A stretch of DNA of 64,000 nt, taken from Shinisaurus crocodilurus. Its lineage: Eukaryota; Chordata; Lepidosauria; Squamata; Shinisauridae. Location: assembly GCA_021292165.1 (NCBI GenBank), contig CM037879.1, positions 156,953,278 through 157,017,277 on the forward strand, given 5' to 3'. Each line of letters opens with the position of its first letter. Positions within the stretch are counted from its first letter, which is position 1. A program made the position numbers and the translations under genes. Under the pieces are notes generated by a model that saw nothing but the letters and a program-made list of their open reading frames with translations, was not told where the DNA came from and ran no database searches. This document shows positions 9,478-19,859 of this stretch, piece by piece.

Positions 9478-10620
9478 TCAGTTTAAAGCCCTCCTGATTA
9501 AGTTCCTCATGCTGTGGCCAAACACATTCTTCCCAGTCCTTGTGAGGTGCAACCCATCCTTTGCCAGCAGTCCATCTTCCAGGAAGTGTAGCCCGTGGTC
9601 CCAGAATCCAAATCCCTCACGTCGGCTCCACCTTCGTAGCCAGTCATTCACTCGGAGTATTTTTCTTTCCCTTTCTATGCCTCTTCCAAGTACTGGAAGG
9701 ATGGATGAGAAAACTATCTGGGCCCCGAAGTTCTTGAGTTCCCTTCCCAGCTCTTCAAAGTCTGCCGTGATTTCTTTGTAACTCCGCTTGGCAGTATCAT
9801 TTGTACCCACGTGGAAGAGAAGAAAGGGGTATGTGTCGGTGGGCTGCATGAGCCTCGGCAGCTGCTCTGTCACATCCTTAATCCGTGCCCCAGGGAGGCA
9901 GCACACCTGGCGAGTCCATGGGTCTTCGCGACATACTTTGGCTTCGATCCCCCGCAGGAGGGAGTCTCCCACTACGAGTACTCTTCTCTTCCTCTTGCTG
10001 TAGGCCTTGGTTTGATTGCCTCCACTTGACTGACCCTCAGCCTCTTGCTCGCTGTCACGTTGGGTGCCCGATAATCCGTCCTCTGCAGGCTGTCCTCTGC
10101 TCTCGTCCTCAAGTACATGGAAGCGGTTCCATAGCTCCACTGCTTCCACAGGCGCAGAGTGTCTTGTAGTTCTTCTGCTCCTAACAGTCACCCTTTTCCA
10201 GGGGGTTCCCCCTGCGTTATTTTCCCTTGCCTCTGCAGTCTCCGACTCCGCCTCTTCCTGCCGTTGCCCTTCTGGCTCCTGTACTGTGCTTTGGTGCTGT
10301 AGATCCACCGTTCTGTCTAAGAACTCCTCACTTTCTCTTATGCTCCTGAGGGTTGACACTTGCTGCTCCAGTCCTCTGACCTTTTCTTCCAACAGTGTGA
10401 CCAGCTTGCACTTGTTGCACGTGTAGGCCATGTCGATCTCCGGCAGGAAAACAAACATTGCACACCCCTTGCAGGTCACCACCACTGCTGAGTCCTTTCC
10501 TTCCATAGTGCTCTGTTTCTGTATTCCTCCCCTGCCGAACTCCGCTGCCAAACTCCTGTTTGCTCTCCCTGTGCGCTCGCTCTGTTCGCTCGCTCTCTGG
10601 GAGCCTGCTTGCCTTTTCAC
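9478..10620 (-). CDS. CR1 ORF1 with esterase-like (SGNH) domain
   Basis: A 380-residue frame. The N-terminal part has a cysteine pair (CKGCAMFVFLP, CNKC) and a heptad-like stretch (LLEEKVRGLEQQVSTLRS) suggesting a zinc motif and a coiled coil. The C-terminal half has the SGNH-hydrolase signature: VLVVGDSLLRGIE with the nucleophile Ser, FHVGTNDTAK, and KDGLHLTRTGK with the Asp/His pair. Such esterase ORF1 proteins are known from CR1 elements and probably act in RNA or lipid association. Confidence 0.93.
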   Translation of the reverse strand: MKRQAGSQRASEQSERTGRANRSLAAEFGRGGIQKQSTMEGKDSAVVVTCKGCAMFVFLPEIDMAYTCNKCKLVTLLEEKVRGLEQQVSTLRSIRESEEFLDRTVDLQHQSTVQEPEGQRQEEAESETAEARENNAGGTPWKRVTVRSRRTTRHSAPVEAVELWNRFHVLEDESRGQPAEDGLSGTQRDSEQEAEGQSSGGNQTKAYSKRKRRVLVVGDSLLRGIEAKVCREDPWTRQVCCLPGARIKDVTEQLPRLMQPTDTYPFLLFHVGTNDTAKRSYKEITADFEELGRELKNFGAQIVFSSILPVLGRGIERERKILRVNDWLRRWSRREGFGFWDHGLHFLEDGLLAKDGLHLTRTGKNVFGHSMRNLIRRALN

Positions 10621-10679
10621 AGTCCCAAAAACAGCTGGAGCCTCTCTCCTGTTGTGCTCCTGCTCAGCTGGGAGTCAGG

Positions 10680-10684
10680 AACTC
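10680..10684. repeat. CR1 target-site duplication, right (aactc)
   Basis: This is the second copy of the 5-bp duplication at the 5' end of the CR1 insertion. Confidence 0.75.
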
Positions 10685-10743
10685 GATCCCGAGTAGTAGG
10701 AGCGGGACCTCGACCTCTCATCTCGGTATTGGGAGAGACGAGA

Positions 10744-11484
10744 TCAACGGCTCGAAGTCATGGAGACCGAGTCACGAGCCCGATAATGCGGGGATCGTGA
10801 TCGGCGGCGGTGTTCTTGACGCTCCTCTGCGTACCCAACCGACGGAGACAGCAGCGGTGGAGGACCCCTCGAGCCCGAACGGGGTCTGTCCGATGTCGTC
10901 TGCGCCTCGAGCTGGGTTGGCGAAGCCACAAGCTCTCCCTCCGACAGGGAAGCCGCCACAGTCATCGGCTCTTTTGCGATCTCTCGGCCCCGAGGAGACG
11001 TAGTCGGGGCCGGAGCGGACTGGTGGGCAATCGGTCCCGAAGCTCGATCTCGAGCACCAGTCAGAGCCTCAATTATTGCCACCGTACGCTTCGATACCAC
11101 CACAGTGGACGAAGTCGACGGGCCCGCCATTTCCTCAGGCTCAACCGCCATTTTCTCCTTAAGGCGTTTCGCCTTATCTTTACGAGCCTTCTTTGCCAGT
11201 TTCTTTGCTGTTAGCGTGTCCGTTAACGGCTTCCTGGCAGGCTGGGATCCCCCAGGCCGTTCCTCCGGAGTGGGGCCTTTTGCTGATAAGGATTGCTCCC
11301 ACAAAAGGGCCCTCAACTTTGTTTGGCGGGCTTTTCTGGCCTGCTTAGTGAAGGCCTGGCAATGCTTGCAGGACTCCACGACGTGCCCCTGTCCGAGACA
11401 CAGCAGGCAGAGTAGATGATTGTCAGCGGGAGGGATTTTAGTCCCACACCGCTGACATTTTCTAAATGGTGCCTTGAGAGGCAT
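10744..11484 (-). CDS. DIRS gag, N-terminal part
   Basis: It starts at an ATG 1.0 kb or less from the right terminal repeat. The first 40 residues contain CQRC, CLLC and CKHC pairs resembling a zinc-binding fold. A basic KKLAKKARKDKAKRLKEK stretch and a Ser/Arg-rich end follow. It stops at TGA 10744-10746 just before an Arg/Ser-rich tract that continues in the same frame to the CR1 insertion at 10684, so the stop is probably a decay mutation. Confidence 0.8.
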   Translation of the reverse strand: MPLKAPFRKCQRCGTKIPPADNHLLCLLCLGQGHVVESCKHCQAFTKQARKARQTKLRALLWEQSLSAKGPTPEERPGGSQPARKPLTDTLTAKKLAKKARKDKAKRLKEKMAVEPEEMAGPSTSSTVVVSKRTVAIIEALTGARDRASGPIAHQSAPAPTTSPRGREIAKEPMTVAASLSEGELVASPTQLEAQTTSDRPRSGSRGPPPLLSPSVGYAEERQEHRRRSRSPHYRARDSVSMTSSR

Positions 11485-11706
11485 AGTTAGAAATTAGATT
11501 AGGAGAGAAAATAGAGAATAATACAGTAACTAGGACAAGAACGGGGGAGAGAAGGTTTTAGGTAGGATTTTTTTGAAGATTTTTTTTTTTTTTTTTAAAT
11601 GAAAGTATAGTCCGAAAGAGAATCAAGAAATAGAAAGTTTATGAAGAGAAAAAAGTTTTTAAGATTAATAGAAAGACTAACAAACTCAGCTTGAAAACTC
11701 GAGAGT

Positions 11707-11906
11707 GAAGAGAAGAAGAACCTATCGACTGGTCGCAAAGGCGGTCGAAGAGGAACTGAGGAGACGGGCGGGAGCCGCGCTAAGGAGCACGCGCGAGGGG
11801 GAGGGGCTCCCGCCCAGTTCAGCTCAACTAAAGAAGTTCCGATTGATCTCAGCGCAGGCGCAGAGAACCCATATGTGTGTGAAGCACAGAGACCACGAAG
11901 AAGAAG
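11707..11906 (-). repeat. DIRS right inverted terminal repeat
   Basis: The block from about 11755 to 11906 is the reverse complement of the left repeat body: the GC-rich segment, then gcaggcgcagagaaccc and catatgtgtgtgaag. The outermost bases (ccacgaagaagaag) recur only in the ICR, which fixes the element end close to 11906. Confidence 0.85.
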
Positions 11907-14420
11907 CACACTTTCCCCATTTGAATGAGCTGAAAAGCAGGTTGAAAATGGGAGTGAGCCGAAACAAGCTTTGAAAACATTTTTGGAGAGTTCAGATATC
12001 CTTGAAAATCGCTATTTCTTCCATCTCTATGTAGTGTAGAGATGGCCTTAATGAGTTCAGCAAGCTAGGATAAAATAATTGCCGGGGTCCACAGATTTTT
12101 GCTGCCCATGGTGGCCTACAACGATTTTGGTCACCAGGACCCAGCCCTTCCACAAGTGATGTGGTGTTGACCCTGACCTTGCACTGCCCCTTCAAAATGT
12201 AGTGTGAGGTCAGAGACAATCCCCTTCCCAGCTCCGAGGGGTGGGGATCGTTCTTGGAATCAGGCTTGCTTTGGCTCAGCACTTCCAAGGTGGCCATTCT
12301 GGCTTCAGTCATCAACCCTGGGGACATAGAGCCATTGGGAGGCTGCACCTCCCACTGTTTTCCAGGACTGGAATCAAGCCAAGGGTGAGTCCAGCCTGGC
12401 CCATCCATGGGCCAGAGAAGGAGCAGCTGCTGACTTTCCAGGGATCTTAATTGCATGGAGAGCCTCCATAGATACAGGAGGCTCTCCCCTTCAGACAGTC
12501 ACCCTCCACAAGTTGAGGGTGACAGACACGGCAATGGAGGGGAGCAGGCCTAGAGTGCTCCCTCTCCTCCTGTGTTGATTATACATGGTAAGAAAAATAC
12601 CTGATTCATAGGGCTGTGCTGTGTTCCAAATTGCGTAGAAGCCTACACACATACAGCTGTATGCATGAAGGCCTCCCCAGTGTACATGTGGATGCCTGTG
12701 AGCGGAGCCACATTGTGATGTGACATTTGGGGGCGGGGCTACTGGGGGGGGCAGTTCCTGGTGCAAGGTGAGTTTTCCCACTTATAATAACGCCTGAATA
12801 GGGCTCTTGTTTTGGCTTGGCTTGAATTATGCTCTGCTAATGCTCCAGTTTTGTCCCTTACAGATCCTGAGTAGAGATTTAAATTTTATGATGAATCTTA
12901 AGCAGCTGATGTCAACACATTTTAGCCATTTTCTTTTGTACCAGACCAGTTGCACTGATATTTTTTTTAAAGCTTTCTTAACATAGAGTCTGACATGTGT
13001 ATAGGATTGAAGCCTCACTGATGCAAAGAAAACAGTTTTCTTGTTAATCTTTTTAAATGCCCCCAGCCAAGAATGATCATGAAACTGTCATTTCTCTCTT
13101 TTAAAATCCAGATATACTGCTTTTAAGTGCCTTCCCACCCATCAGTTCTAATGAAGATGAGTTATGTAATCAAATATACATTATTGCAGAGATACATTGT
13201 AGTAGCTACAGCAGCCTAAATCTGTGGGTTAAATGGTTCAGCAACAGCCTTTTACAGCCAATGATGATTCTTGCATTTTTATTTTTATTTTTTAAAAAAC
13301 AAAAACAAAACAGAGTTCTTTTGCTTAAGCATTAGGGAATGGTGTGTGCTGTGGCTCTCACAGCCTTGTCTGCAGTGCAGTGGCAGGGCTTTTTTCCCTT
13401 TCCTTTTTAGAGGAAATATTTGACCCTTATGATGTTTTCCTTAGTCAGTGCAGTAGCATTCAAGAATTGATTTCAATATAGGTTAAAAATAATGCGCAAT
13501 TTCAAAGTAATCGTTTTGTTCTAGTAGAAACAGATGCTGATGTCCAATTTTAACTTGGCTACTTTCGTTCTATAGATTTAGCGCATTGTTTATCATTTGG
13601 CAAGATCTTTGAAGCGTGGCTTTAGCTGCCAAATTGCATCTAGAGAAGTGCAGTGCTTACCACGTTTCCACAAATGTCTGCTGCAACTGGAACAAATGAG
13701 TTATGATCTACCCCTTTTAAGAGTCCACTTCCCCCTCCCACCCCCAGAAGTCAAACAGGATTAAATCTACCTGCTTGACTGTAATTTATAGCTAAGTTAG
13801 AACATCGGGCCGGACTGGGAATTTACTCCAACAAGGAGCAGTGGCATAATGTTTAGTGGTCTTCAAACATTCTTGCTTTCTAGCAGCGTGGAATTGTTTC
13901 CAATGGACTTGTTTGCCAAGGAACCCCTGTACATCGGACTGGGAATGACTGAGTGTTGCAGAGGATTCCTGCAAGAGTATTAGGGCACTCACACAGTTTA
14001 CTTATGCCGGGAAGGGCAGGGGGAACCTTTTTTCTGTCGAGGACCACATTCCCTTGGGGATAATCTATTGGGGGCTGCATGCTGGTGGCAAGCGTGGCCA
14101 AAGGCAAAGGGCCATTCCAAAAGCGGGTGGGGCCACCCTGATCACTTGTGGAGGGCTTTTGAAATTAGGCTGATGGCCACAGGCTGCCTACCACTGACTT
14201 ACGGCATTGACCAGGCCTGTTAGGGCAGTGTCACTGTCACTATGTGTGAATGGTAATCTTCAACCCCTTGAGATCCTAGCCCACCTTTAATCCCAGTCTG
14301 TAACATGGGACCAAGTTTAATTGGTTAACCAAATATTCTGTTTTTTCTCTTCCTCCTCCTCCTGGCATATCTACTCTGTAGACATACTGATAACAGCCAT
14401 TCCTGCTCCCTAGGGAACTA
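11907..14420. other. Intergenic, no gene or recognised repeat
   Basis: Only short incidental open frames occur. Part of 12800-13700 is A/T-rich single-copy-looking DNA in which I see no exon with convincing splice sites. Confidence 0.5.
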
Positions 14421-14429
14421 TGGGAATCA

Positions 14430-14940
14430 TTGTTCTATGTGCAGGAGGGGTATATAAATCCATATATACCTGCCTGGACCCTAAGATCATCCTCAGAGGT
14501 CCTTCTGGAAGTGCCCTTGCTGAATGAGGTGAGGCAGGTGGCTACTAAGAAGAGGGCCTTTTCAGTGGTGGCACCCCAGTTGTGTAATGACCTCCGCAGA
14601 GAGGTTCACCTGGCGCCTACATTGTGGTCTTTTCGGCACCAGGTGAAGACCTTTTTATTTCCCCAGGCTTTTTAGCCTTTCAGTTTTAAAAACTGTGTTA
14701 GCACGTTTTTAGATCTTTGCACGTTGCTGGCTTTTATCTTGGTTACTACTTAGCTTTTATTCTGTTTTAAATTTACGGTTTCATATAACGTTTTACTACG
14801 TTATTGTATTTTATGGTTTTAAGCTTTCTCTTGTGAACTGCCCAGAGAGCTTTGACTAATGGATGGTAGAGAAATGTAATATAACAACAACAGCAACAAC
14901 AACAGCAGCAGCAACAATAAAAACAATTCTTTAAATAAAG
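14430..14940 (+). mobile_element. L2-clade LINE, 3' end with ORF2 C-terminus
   Basis: The + strand frame 14430-14675 includes RAFSVVAPQLCNDLR, EVHLAPTLWSFRHQVKTFLF and PQAF, the characteristic end of L2 ORF2. A 3' UTR, a cccagagagctttg motif and a CAA/CAG-rich tail follow at 14885-14935. It is heavily 5'-truncated. Confidence 0.82.
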
Positions 14941-15368
14941 CAAATGTGGACTGCCACTGGTGCAACCCACCTTAGGTCAGCCACAACCACCCACTTATGA
15001 GTCTTGACCAATTAGTTGAAGAAAACTAATGTTGGAAAGCAGTCCCTAAATTCATGGCCGTATATTGCTGGGGAGGAATGATGGTGGCAGGCAAGCTATC
15101 CATCATAGAAGCTTGTTCTTCCATTACTAATCCCTACTGGAGAAACTTTGATAGGCTTCTGAGGAACTCCAAGTTTCCTTAGAATACAGTTTGATAAGCC
15201 CTACTCTGTACAAAGCAATCTCCTAGGCTGATTGAGCTCCGGCGATGGGAGCTCACGAGAAGCTTCATGAAAAGGCTATTAATGAGGTGGGTACAAGAAA
15301 GAGGTCTCTGCAGGTGTCGGGCTCTCCTGCATTTATCCTTGTCTAGCTTACGGTATTCAGATACTGAA

Positions 15369-15543
15369 CAGGCCTGTGGCTCATGCTGGCTCAGCTTGTC
15401 TGAGTGTGGAAAGCTAAGCAGGGTCAGGCCTGGTTATTACTTGGATGGGAGACCCCTCCTCTAGTTTCCTGCATTGAGCAGGGGGTTGGACTCGATAGCC
15501 TTGTAGGCTCCTTCCAACTCTATGATCTATGAAATCTATGAAG
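15369..15543 (+). mobile_element. 5S-rRNA-derived SINE with CR1-like 3' tail (copy A)
   Basis: Bases about 15390-15453 match the internal promoter part of 5S rRNA: gaaagctaagcagggtc (box A), ggcctggtta, then cttggatgggagacc (box C). The next 85 bp (tttcctgcattgagcagggg to ccttccaactctatg and a short atctatga tail) is a CR1 3' end. An essentially identical unit occurs at 43139-43311. The 5S-type pol III promoter plus a LINE tail defines a SINE able to use CR1 machinery. Confidence 0.85.
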
Positions 15544-15602
15544 AGATGAAATTCAGAGGATCTACCAAGATGTGGACAGAATGCCTGGCACTGTATAATG
15601 CA

Positions 15603-15740
15603 GCCTTGCCCAGTCTGCTGGCCGCCAGATATTTGGGACTACAGCTTCCATCATTCCTGACCATGGCCCATTCTGGCTGGGGCTGATGGGGGTGGTAGTC
15701 CAACACATCTGGAGGGCACCAGGTTGGGGGATGCTGGTAT
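15603..15740. mobile_element. Palindromic miniature element (copy 1 of 7)
   Basis: The unit contains ggactacagcttccatcat and, as its near reverse complement, tgatgggggtggtagtccaa, ending in gagggcaccaggttggggg. It belongs to a family with members at 16511, 23386, 33763, 50787, 53534 and 57861. It is probably a non-autonomous DNA transposon of hAT type. Confidence 0.65.
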
Positions 15741-16510
15741 AATGGACAAGTTGGAAATGTGGGGAGGTGCACTTGAGGAAGAGGTGAAACCTTGGAAAGA
15801 AAGTTTAAGGTTAAGGCCAAAGCGTCTGTTGGGAACTGTAACCTTGTTTCACTTGTATTTAGTTCTATGTAAAACGTTGGAAATCTTTAGAACAAAGGCA
15901 GGAAGAATATCCAGATAAACCAAGAATAAATAAAGCAAAGGTAGCTGTGCTGACCATAAGAGGGGAAAAAACCAAAATCCATACTAGTGTAATACCTTGA
16001 TTAGGCCAACCAAAATGTGCAAACTTTTGAGATCTTTTTATCAGGCAAGATGTTACAAAAAAGCAGGTGGGGGTGGGATAGAGGACTTGAGGGGGAAGTC
16101 ACAGTGTCTGCATATTCAAAGTCCCAAGGTGATGTGGAGGAGGAGGGGTCTGCAGACATTCAAATTAGGCTCTGCAGGCCATGTGATGGTTACAACTTAC
16201 AAGTATGGCCTACGACTGCCCCCAGGATTGCTGGGAACCGGAAAGGGGAAAATGTTGGATCCCCCATTTTGGAAACATTGTGTAGTATCCAGTGTTGTCC
16301 CGACGCTAATGCCAATGCCATTGTGCTAGTGTAAATCAACATTTGCACAATGTAATTAGCACGATGGGGGGGGGGAAGCGATGATTTGCTGCTGAAATTT
16401 GGCTGCGCAGCAGCAAAAAAGTGAACAATTTCCCTTCAAAACAAGGTGCGTAGATAAACAGCTATGTGCAAAACAAGGCAGATAAATAGTTATCTGCCAT
16501 GACACCAATG

Positions 16511-16601
16511 GTCATGTTGGTCAATGGTCGTGCTCACGGTGGATGATGGGAGTTGTAGTCCAACACATTTAGAAGAAGGGCATCCGGTTGGGAAAGGCTT
16601 G
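16511..16601. mobile_element. Palindromic miniature element, partial (copy 2 of 7)
   Basis: Only the second arm is well kept: gatgggagttgtagtccaac and ggcatccggttgggaaaggc. Confidence 0.55.
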
Positions 16602-16654
16602 TCTATGCATTAATAGTCAAGATAGTCAATCACTGAGGGGCAGGCGGGGGCACC

Positions 16655-16732
16655 ACCAGTGATTGAAATTGGGACCTTATACATGCGAAACAGACCACAT
16701 GCTCTACTACAACTGAGTTATGACCCCTTCCA
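16655..16732 (-). repeat. tRNA-Ala-like SINE fragment
   Basis: On the minus strand a gggtcataactcagttg D-arm and box A, a tttcgcatgt anticodon-loop-like segment and a ggtcccaatttcaatc box B give a degenerate tRNA-Ala shape. The acceptor stem and TpsiC arm are mutated. This fits a tRNA-derived SINE head and not a working tRNA gene. Confidence 0.65.
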
Positions 16733-17455
16733 ACATGTTTAGCCACTGGCTGGGTGGGAAAGAGTTGGGGGGCGGGCAGTAGTGGCCCTATATCACAAGG
16801 CAGGATGAGGTGGCAGATTTTGGATGGCAAATTTGGAATACCATTAGAGGCAGTAAATGGTCAGTTATCTGATCTATGCTTATATATTACTCCAGAGGGT
16901 GGGGAGCGTTCTGGATATTTTTTTTCCAAGTGTCTTGGGCCAGCATTGGCTGGGAAGGGCCTGCTTTCTCTCTATCTCTCTATCTATACATATCCTTTAA
17001 ATGCTACCATATTGCCACAAAATATTGGCTATCTATAAATTACAGCTCTATTAACTAAAATATAGTGGAACTAGGATGAGTGTAAGCATTAATGGCCACA
17101 ATGTTCTATCTCTTATTGTAAATCCTGATCTGGTGTTTTCTGTTTTGTTTTGTTTTTTGTACTTGTTTAAAAGATCTCAAGTGGTTTATGAATAAGTAAT
17201 GAGACATCAGGAAAAAAAACTGCAATCTTAGACAGATAATGACTCTAAGGCTGTAATCCTATGCCATTTTTGAGCAAGCAAGCCCCACTGAACTCAGTGG
17301 GAGTCACTTCTGAGCAGACACGCATAATATTGCACTAGAAATTCAGCAGAATATCAGCATGATCCTAAGTGTGTTTACTCAGATGTAAGTCCCATTGAGC
17401 CTTACTCTCATATAAGTGTGCATAGGACGGCAGTCTAAGTATATTTTTAATTATA

Positions 17456-18285
17456 TGTTTATTGTTAAAATAAAAAAAACAAAGAAAACTACACTACAAA
17501 TATATGTAACAACAGACAAAACATAAAAGCACTTCTGATTTTCTCCACAACAAAGCTTAAGTAACAAAAACAACAACCTACTCTTACTGTATAGTTGCAA
17601 ATAAAGCAAACACTCTTTTTTCCATTAATCCAATTCTTATTCATGAAACTCACAAATAAACAGATCATTATTTTCTAATCCCTGCAAAAAGTCTATTAGA
17701 GGTTTCCACTTAACCATAAACCTAAATGTTGACTTTTCTCTAATTAATGCCATAAGTTTAGCCATCTCTGCTAACTCCAACATCTTCACCATCCATTCTT
17801 CGACTGAAGGTAAAGTTGGACATTTCCATATCTGCGCATACAGTAATCTCACTGCTGTTATCATATATAAAAGTAAAGTTCCATGGCTTCTTTCCATCTG
17901 ATTGTCCATTATTCCAAGAAGGAAGAATTCTGGTTTCAATTGTAAATTAGTCTTTAGGATTTTCTGAATTAATAAGTGGATTTGTATACAGACTTTTTTG
18001 GCTTTCTTACAAGTCCACCACATATGGTAAAAAGTTCCTTGTTGTTGTCATTTCCAACAGGTGCTCAGGGTACCCCTATACATTTTGGACAATTTCTCCG
18101 GAGACATATACCAGCAATACATCATCTTATAATTTTTTTTTTTGAGGCTAGAGCATAATGTAAATTTCAAACCTTTTAACCACATATTTCCCCACTGTTT
18201 CATATAGATATTATATCCAAAATTTTGAGCCCATTTTATCATACACTCTTTCACTTGTTCATCTTCTGTATCAAAGTTCAAGTTT
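17456..18285 (-). mobile_element. L1 LINE relic, ORF2 C-terminus and 3' end
   Basis: Two minus-strand frames (18048-18281 and 17637-18023) encode KWAQNFGYNIYMKQWGNMW, MYCWYMSPEKLSKMY and, after a frameshift near 18040, MWWTCKKAKK, FLLGIMDNQ and ELAEMAKLMALIREKSTF. This is the conserved C-terminal domain of L1 ORF2. It is 5'-truncated. Confidence 0.85.
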
Positions 18286-18289
18286 ATAC

Positions 18290-18372
18290 ATTTATTTATT
18301 TATTTAATACATTTTTATACCACCCAATAGCCGAAGCTCTCTGGGCGGTTTACAACAGTTACATGTTAGCAA
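18290..18372 (-). repeat. L2-type LINE 3' tail
   Basis: The reverse complement reads cgcccagagagcttcggc, then gggtggtataaaaatg and a run of ATTT/AAAT units. This is the 3' end seen in L2-type copies; the body is missing. Confidence 0.65.
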
Positions 18373-18429
18373 TGTAAATGTATAAGTATATTTAAAGCAC
18401 AATCCTGTGCAGGATTGTATCTACATGTT

Positions 18430-19085
18430 GCCGTCATCTCATCATATAGATTTCTATCCTGCCTTGTGTATCTACCCTTAAAAGGCAGCTTATACATGGA
18501 ATAGCAAAATACATCAACAAATACAACAAGAAAAAAAATCCAAATGATTAAAATAATAATAAAATAGCACAAAACATCAGCATTAAAATAACATAAAAAT
18601 TTCAGCAAATAGAATGCAGCTCCACAAAATTATCCAACTTTAGACTGAAATAAAAATGTATTGAAGGATCTTTTAAAACCCAACAACTAGAGAGCCATAT
18701 GTATTTCCCAGGGGAGAGCATACTAGAGGTGCAGGGCCACCACAGATAAGGCCCTGTCCCTGGTACTGATCAACCTGACCACTCTCACTGGTGGACCAGA
18801 GAGCAGGCCCCCAGATGCCAATCTTAAGGCTTGGGCAGCTTCATATAGGTGCAGGCAATCCTTCAGATAGCCTGGTCACAAACTGTTTAGGGCTTTAAAG
18901 GCTGGTACCAGCACTTTAAATTGGGCCCAGAAACAATTAGGCAGACAATTTAACTGGTGCATAATAAGTGTACTGTGATCCAAAAGCATCAATAGCTGCC
19001 CTGTTCTGCATCAATTGAAGTTTCTGAACCATCTTTAAAGGCAGCCCCACACAGAATGCATTATAGTAATCTAGCTTGGCCACAA
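18430..19085 (-). mobile_element. L2-clade LINE relic with decayed ORF2 end
   Basis: The minus strand carries stop-interrupted peptides such as LDYYNALCVGLPLK, QKLQLMQNRAA and FVTRLSEGLPAPI that follow the L2 ORF2 C-terminal order, then an A/T-rich 3' UTR. Confidence 0.75.
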
Positions 19086-19730
19086 TGAAACCATGTGTCA
19101 GTGTGGCATATCCACAGGAGGCCTTAGTTAGGCTTCTGCATACTCAGTTATTTCAGGTCAGTATCCTTCTCTCGTTAGATAAAGGATTGAAGCTAACTTG
19201 TCATTCATGTGGCATGGTTGTCCTTATGAGACACAACCTTCCTGTGGTTCAAGGTGGTCTAAACCCTCCTGCTACTGACAATAATTCACTGACATTATTT
19301 GCATCTGGTCGCCATAGCCAGAATCCTTGTTAAACTGAACACATATTTACAGCGAGTGGTCATGGTGCCAAATACTACTAGTTCTCTAGAAGCTGGCATT
19401 TTGATTGAGCTATATCTCTGATATCAACACAATGTTTACAGAACGGTTATAGAAATTAGATGTAATAGTGAACATGTTTTAAAGCTCTCCGTATGCTAAG
19501 GACAAACGACAGGGGAGAATTTCCTGCCTTCATGCAAGGCTGACTCCAGGCTTGAGGGGTTCTTCTTGAGCAAAGTGCCATCTGGTGGCGGGCCTCTTCC
19601 AGCTTACCCAGCAGCAGTGTCAAACAGCTGTGTCTGGGAGCCACTAATCTAAATTTCCCACAATGCTCCTGGTGTAGCATCACACACCCTAAGATGAAAT
19701 TATGAAGATCCGTGAAGATATGGGAAGGAA
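19086..19730. other. Intergenic, no feature recognised
   Basis: No exon, RNA gene or clear repeat is visible. Confidence 0.5.
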
Positions 19731-19731
19731 T

Positions 19732-19858
19732 TAGATTGTAAGCCTGAGGGCAGGGACTGTCTAATATTACCGTAACCTTTGTAAGCCACTCTGGGAGCCT
19801 TTTCTGGCTGAAGAGCGGGGTAAAAATGCTGTAAATAAATAAACAAATAACAAATAAA
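19732..19858 (+). repeat. LINE-like 3' tail, family not resolved (copy 2 of 3)
   Basis: It has the same gattgtaagcctgagggcag to aagagcggggtaaaaatgct layout as 468-572, with an AAATAAATAAAC-type tail. Confidence 0.55.
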
Positions 19859-19859
19859 T

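Larger units (their letters stand above)
6481..10679 (-). mobile_element. Full-length CR1 LINE, both ORFs intact
   Basis: The 4199-bp element ends, in its own orientation, with the classic CR1 3' region (ccttgtaggccccttccaac) and the short attctatg tandem tail. It encodes ORF1 (9478-10620) and ORF2 (6569-9439), separated by 38 nt. It sits inside DIRS gag with a 5-bp duplication and no visible frameshift or stop, which implies a recent insertion. Confidence 0.95.
1049..11906 (-). mobile_element. DIRS-order tyrosine-recombinase retrotransposon, nearly complete, interrupted by CR1
   Basis: DIRS elements replicate by reverse transcription but integrate with a tyrosine recombinase, so they carry inverted terminal repeats and no target duplication. 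All the expected parts are present on the minus strand. In order these are a right terminal repeat (about 11707-11906), gag (11484 down to 5321, split), reverse transcriptase with RNase H (5007-3223), tyrosine recombinase (3238-2195), an internal complementary region (2046-2150) and the left terminal repeat (1547-2045). A second tandem left repeat occupies 1049-1546. Without the 4.2-kb CR1 insert the element is about 6.7 kb. Gag carries one stop and one frameshift; the other two frames are open. Confidence 0.92.

Noticed and set aside
15390..15455. 5S rRNA gene
   Set aside because: Only the internal promoter part of 5S is present, the ends are missing, and it is fused to a CR1 tail; a second identical fusion exists, so it is a SINE.
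16655..16732. Functional tRNA-Ala gene
   Set aside because: The stems are disrupted and no intact acceptor or TpsiC arm forms; it fits a SINE head.
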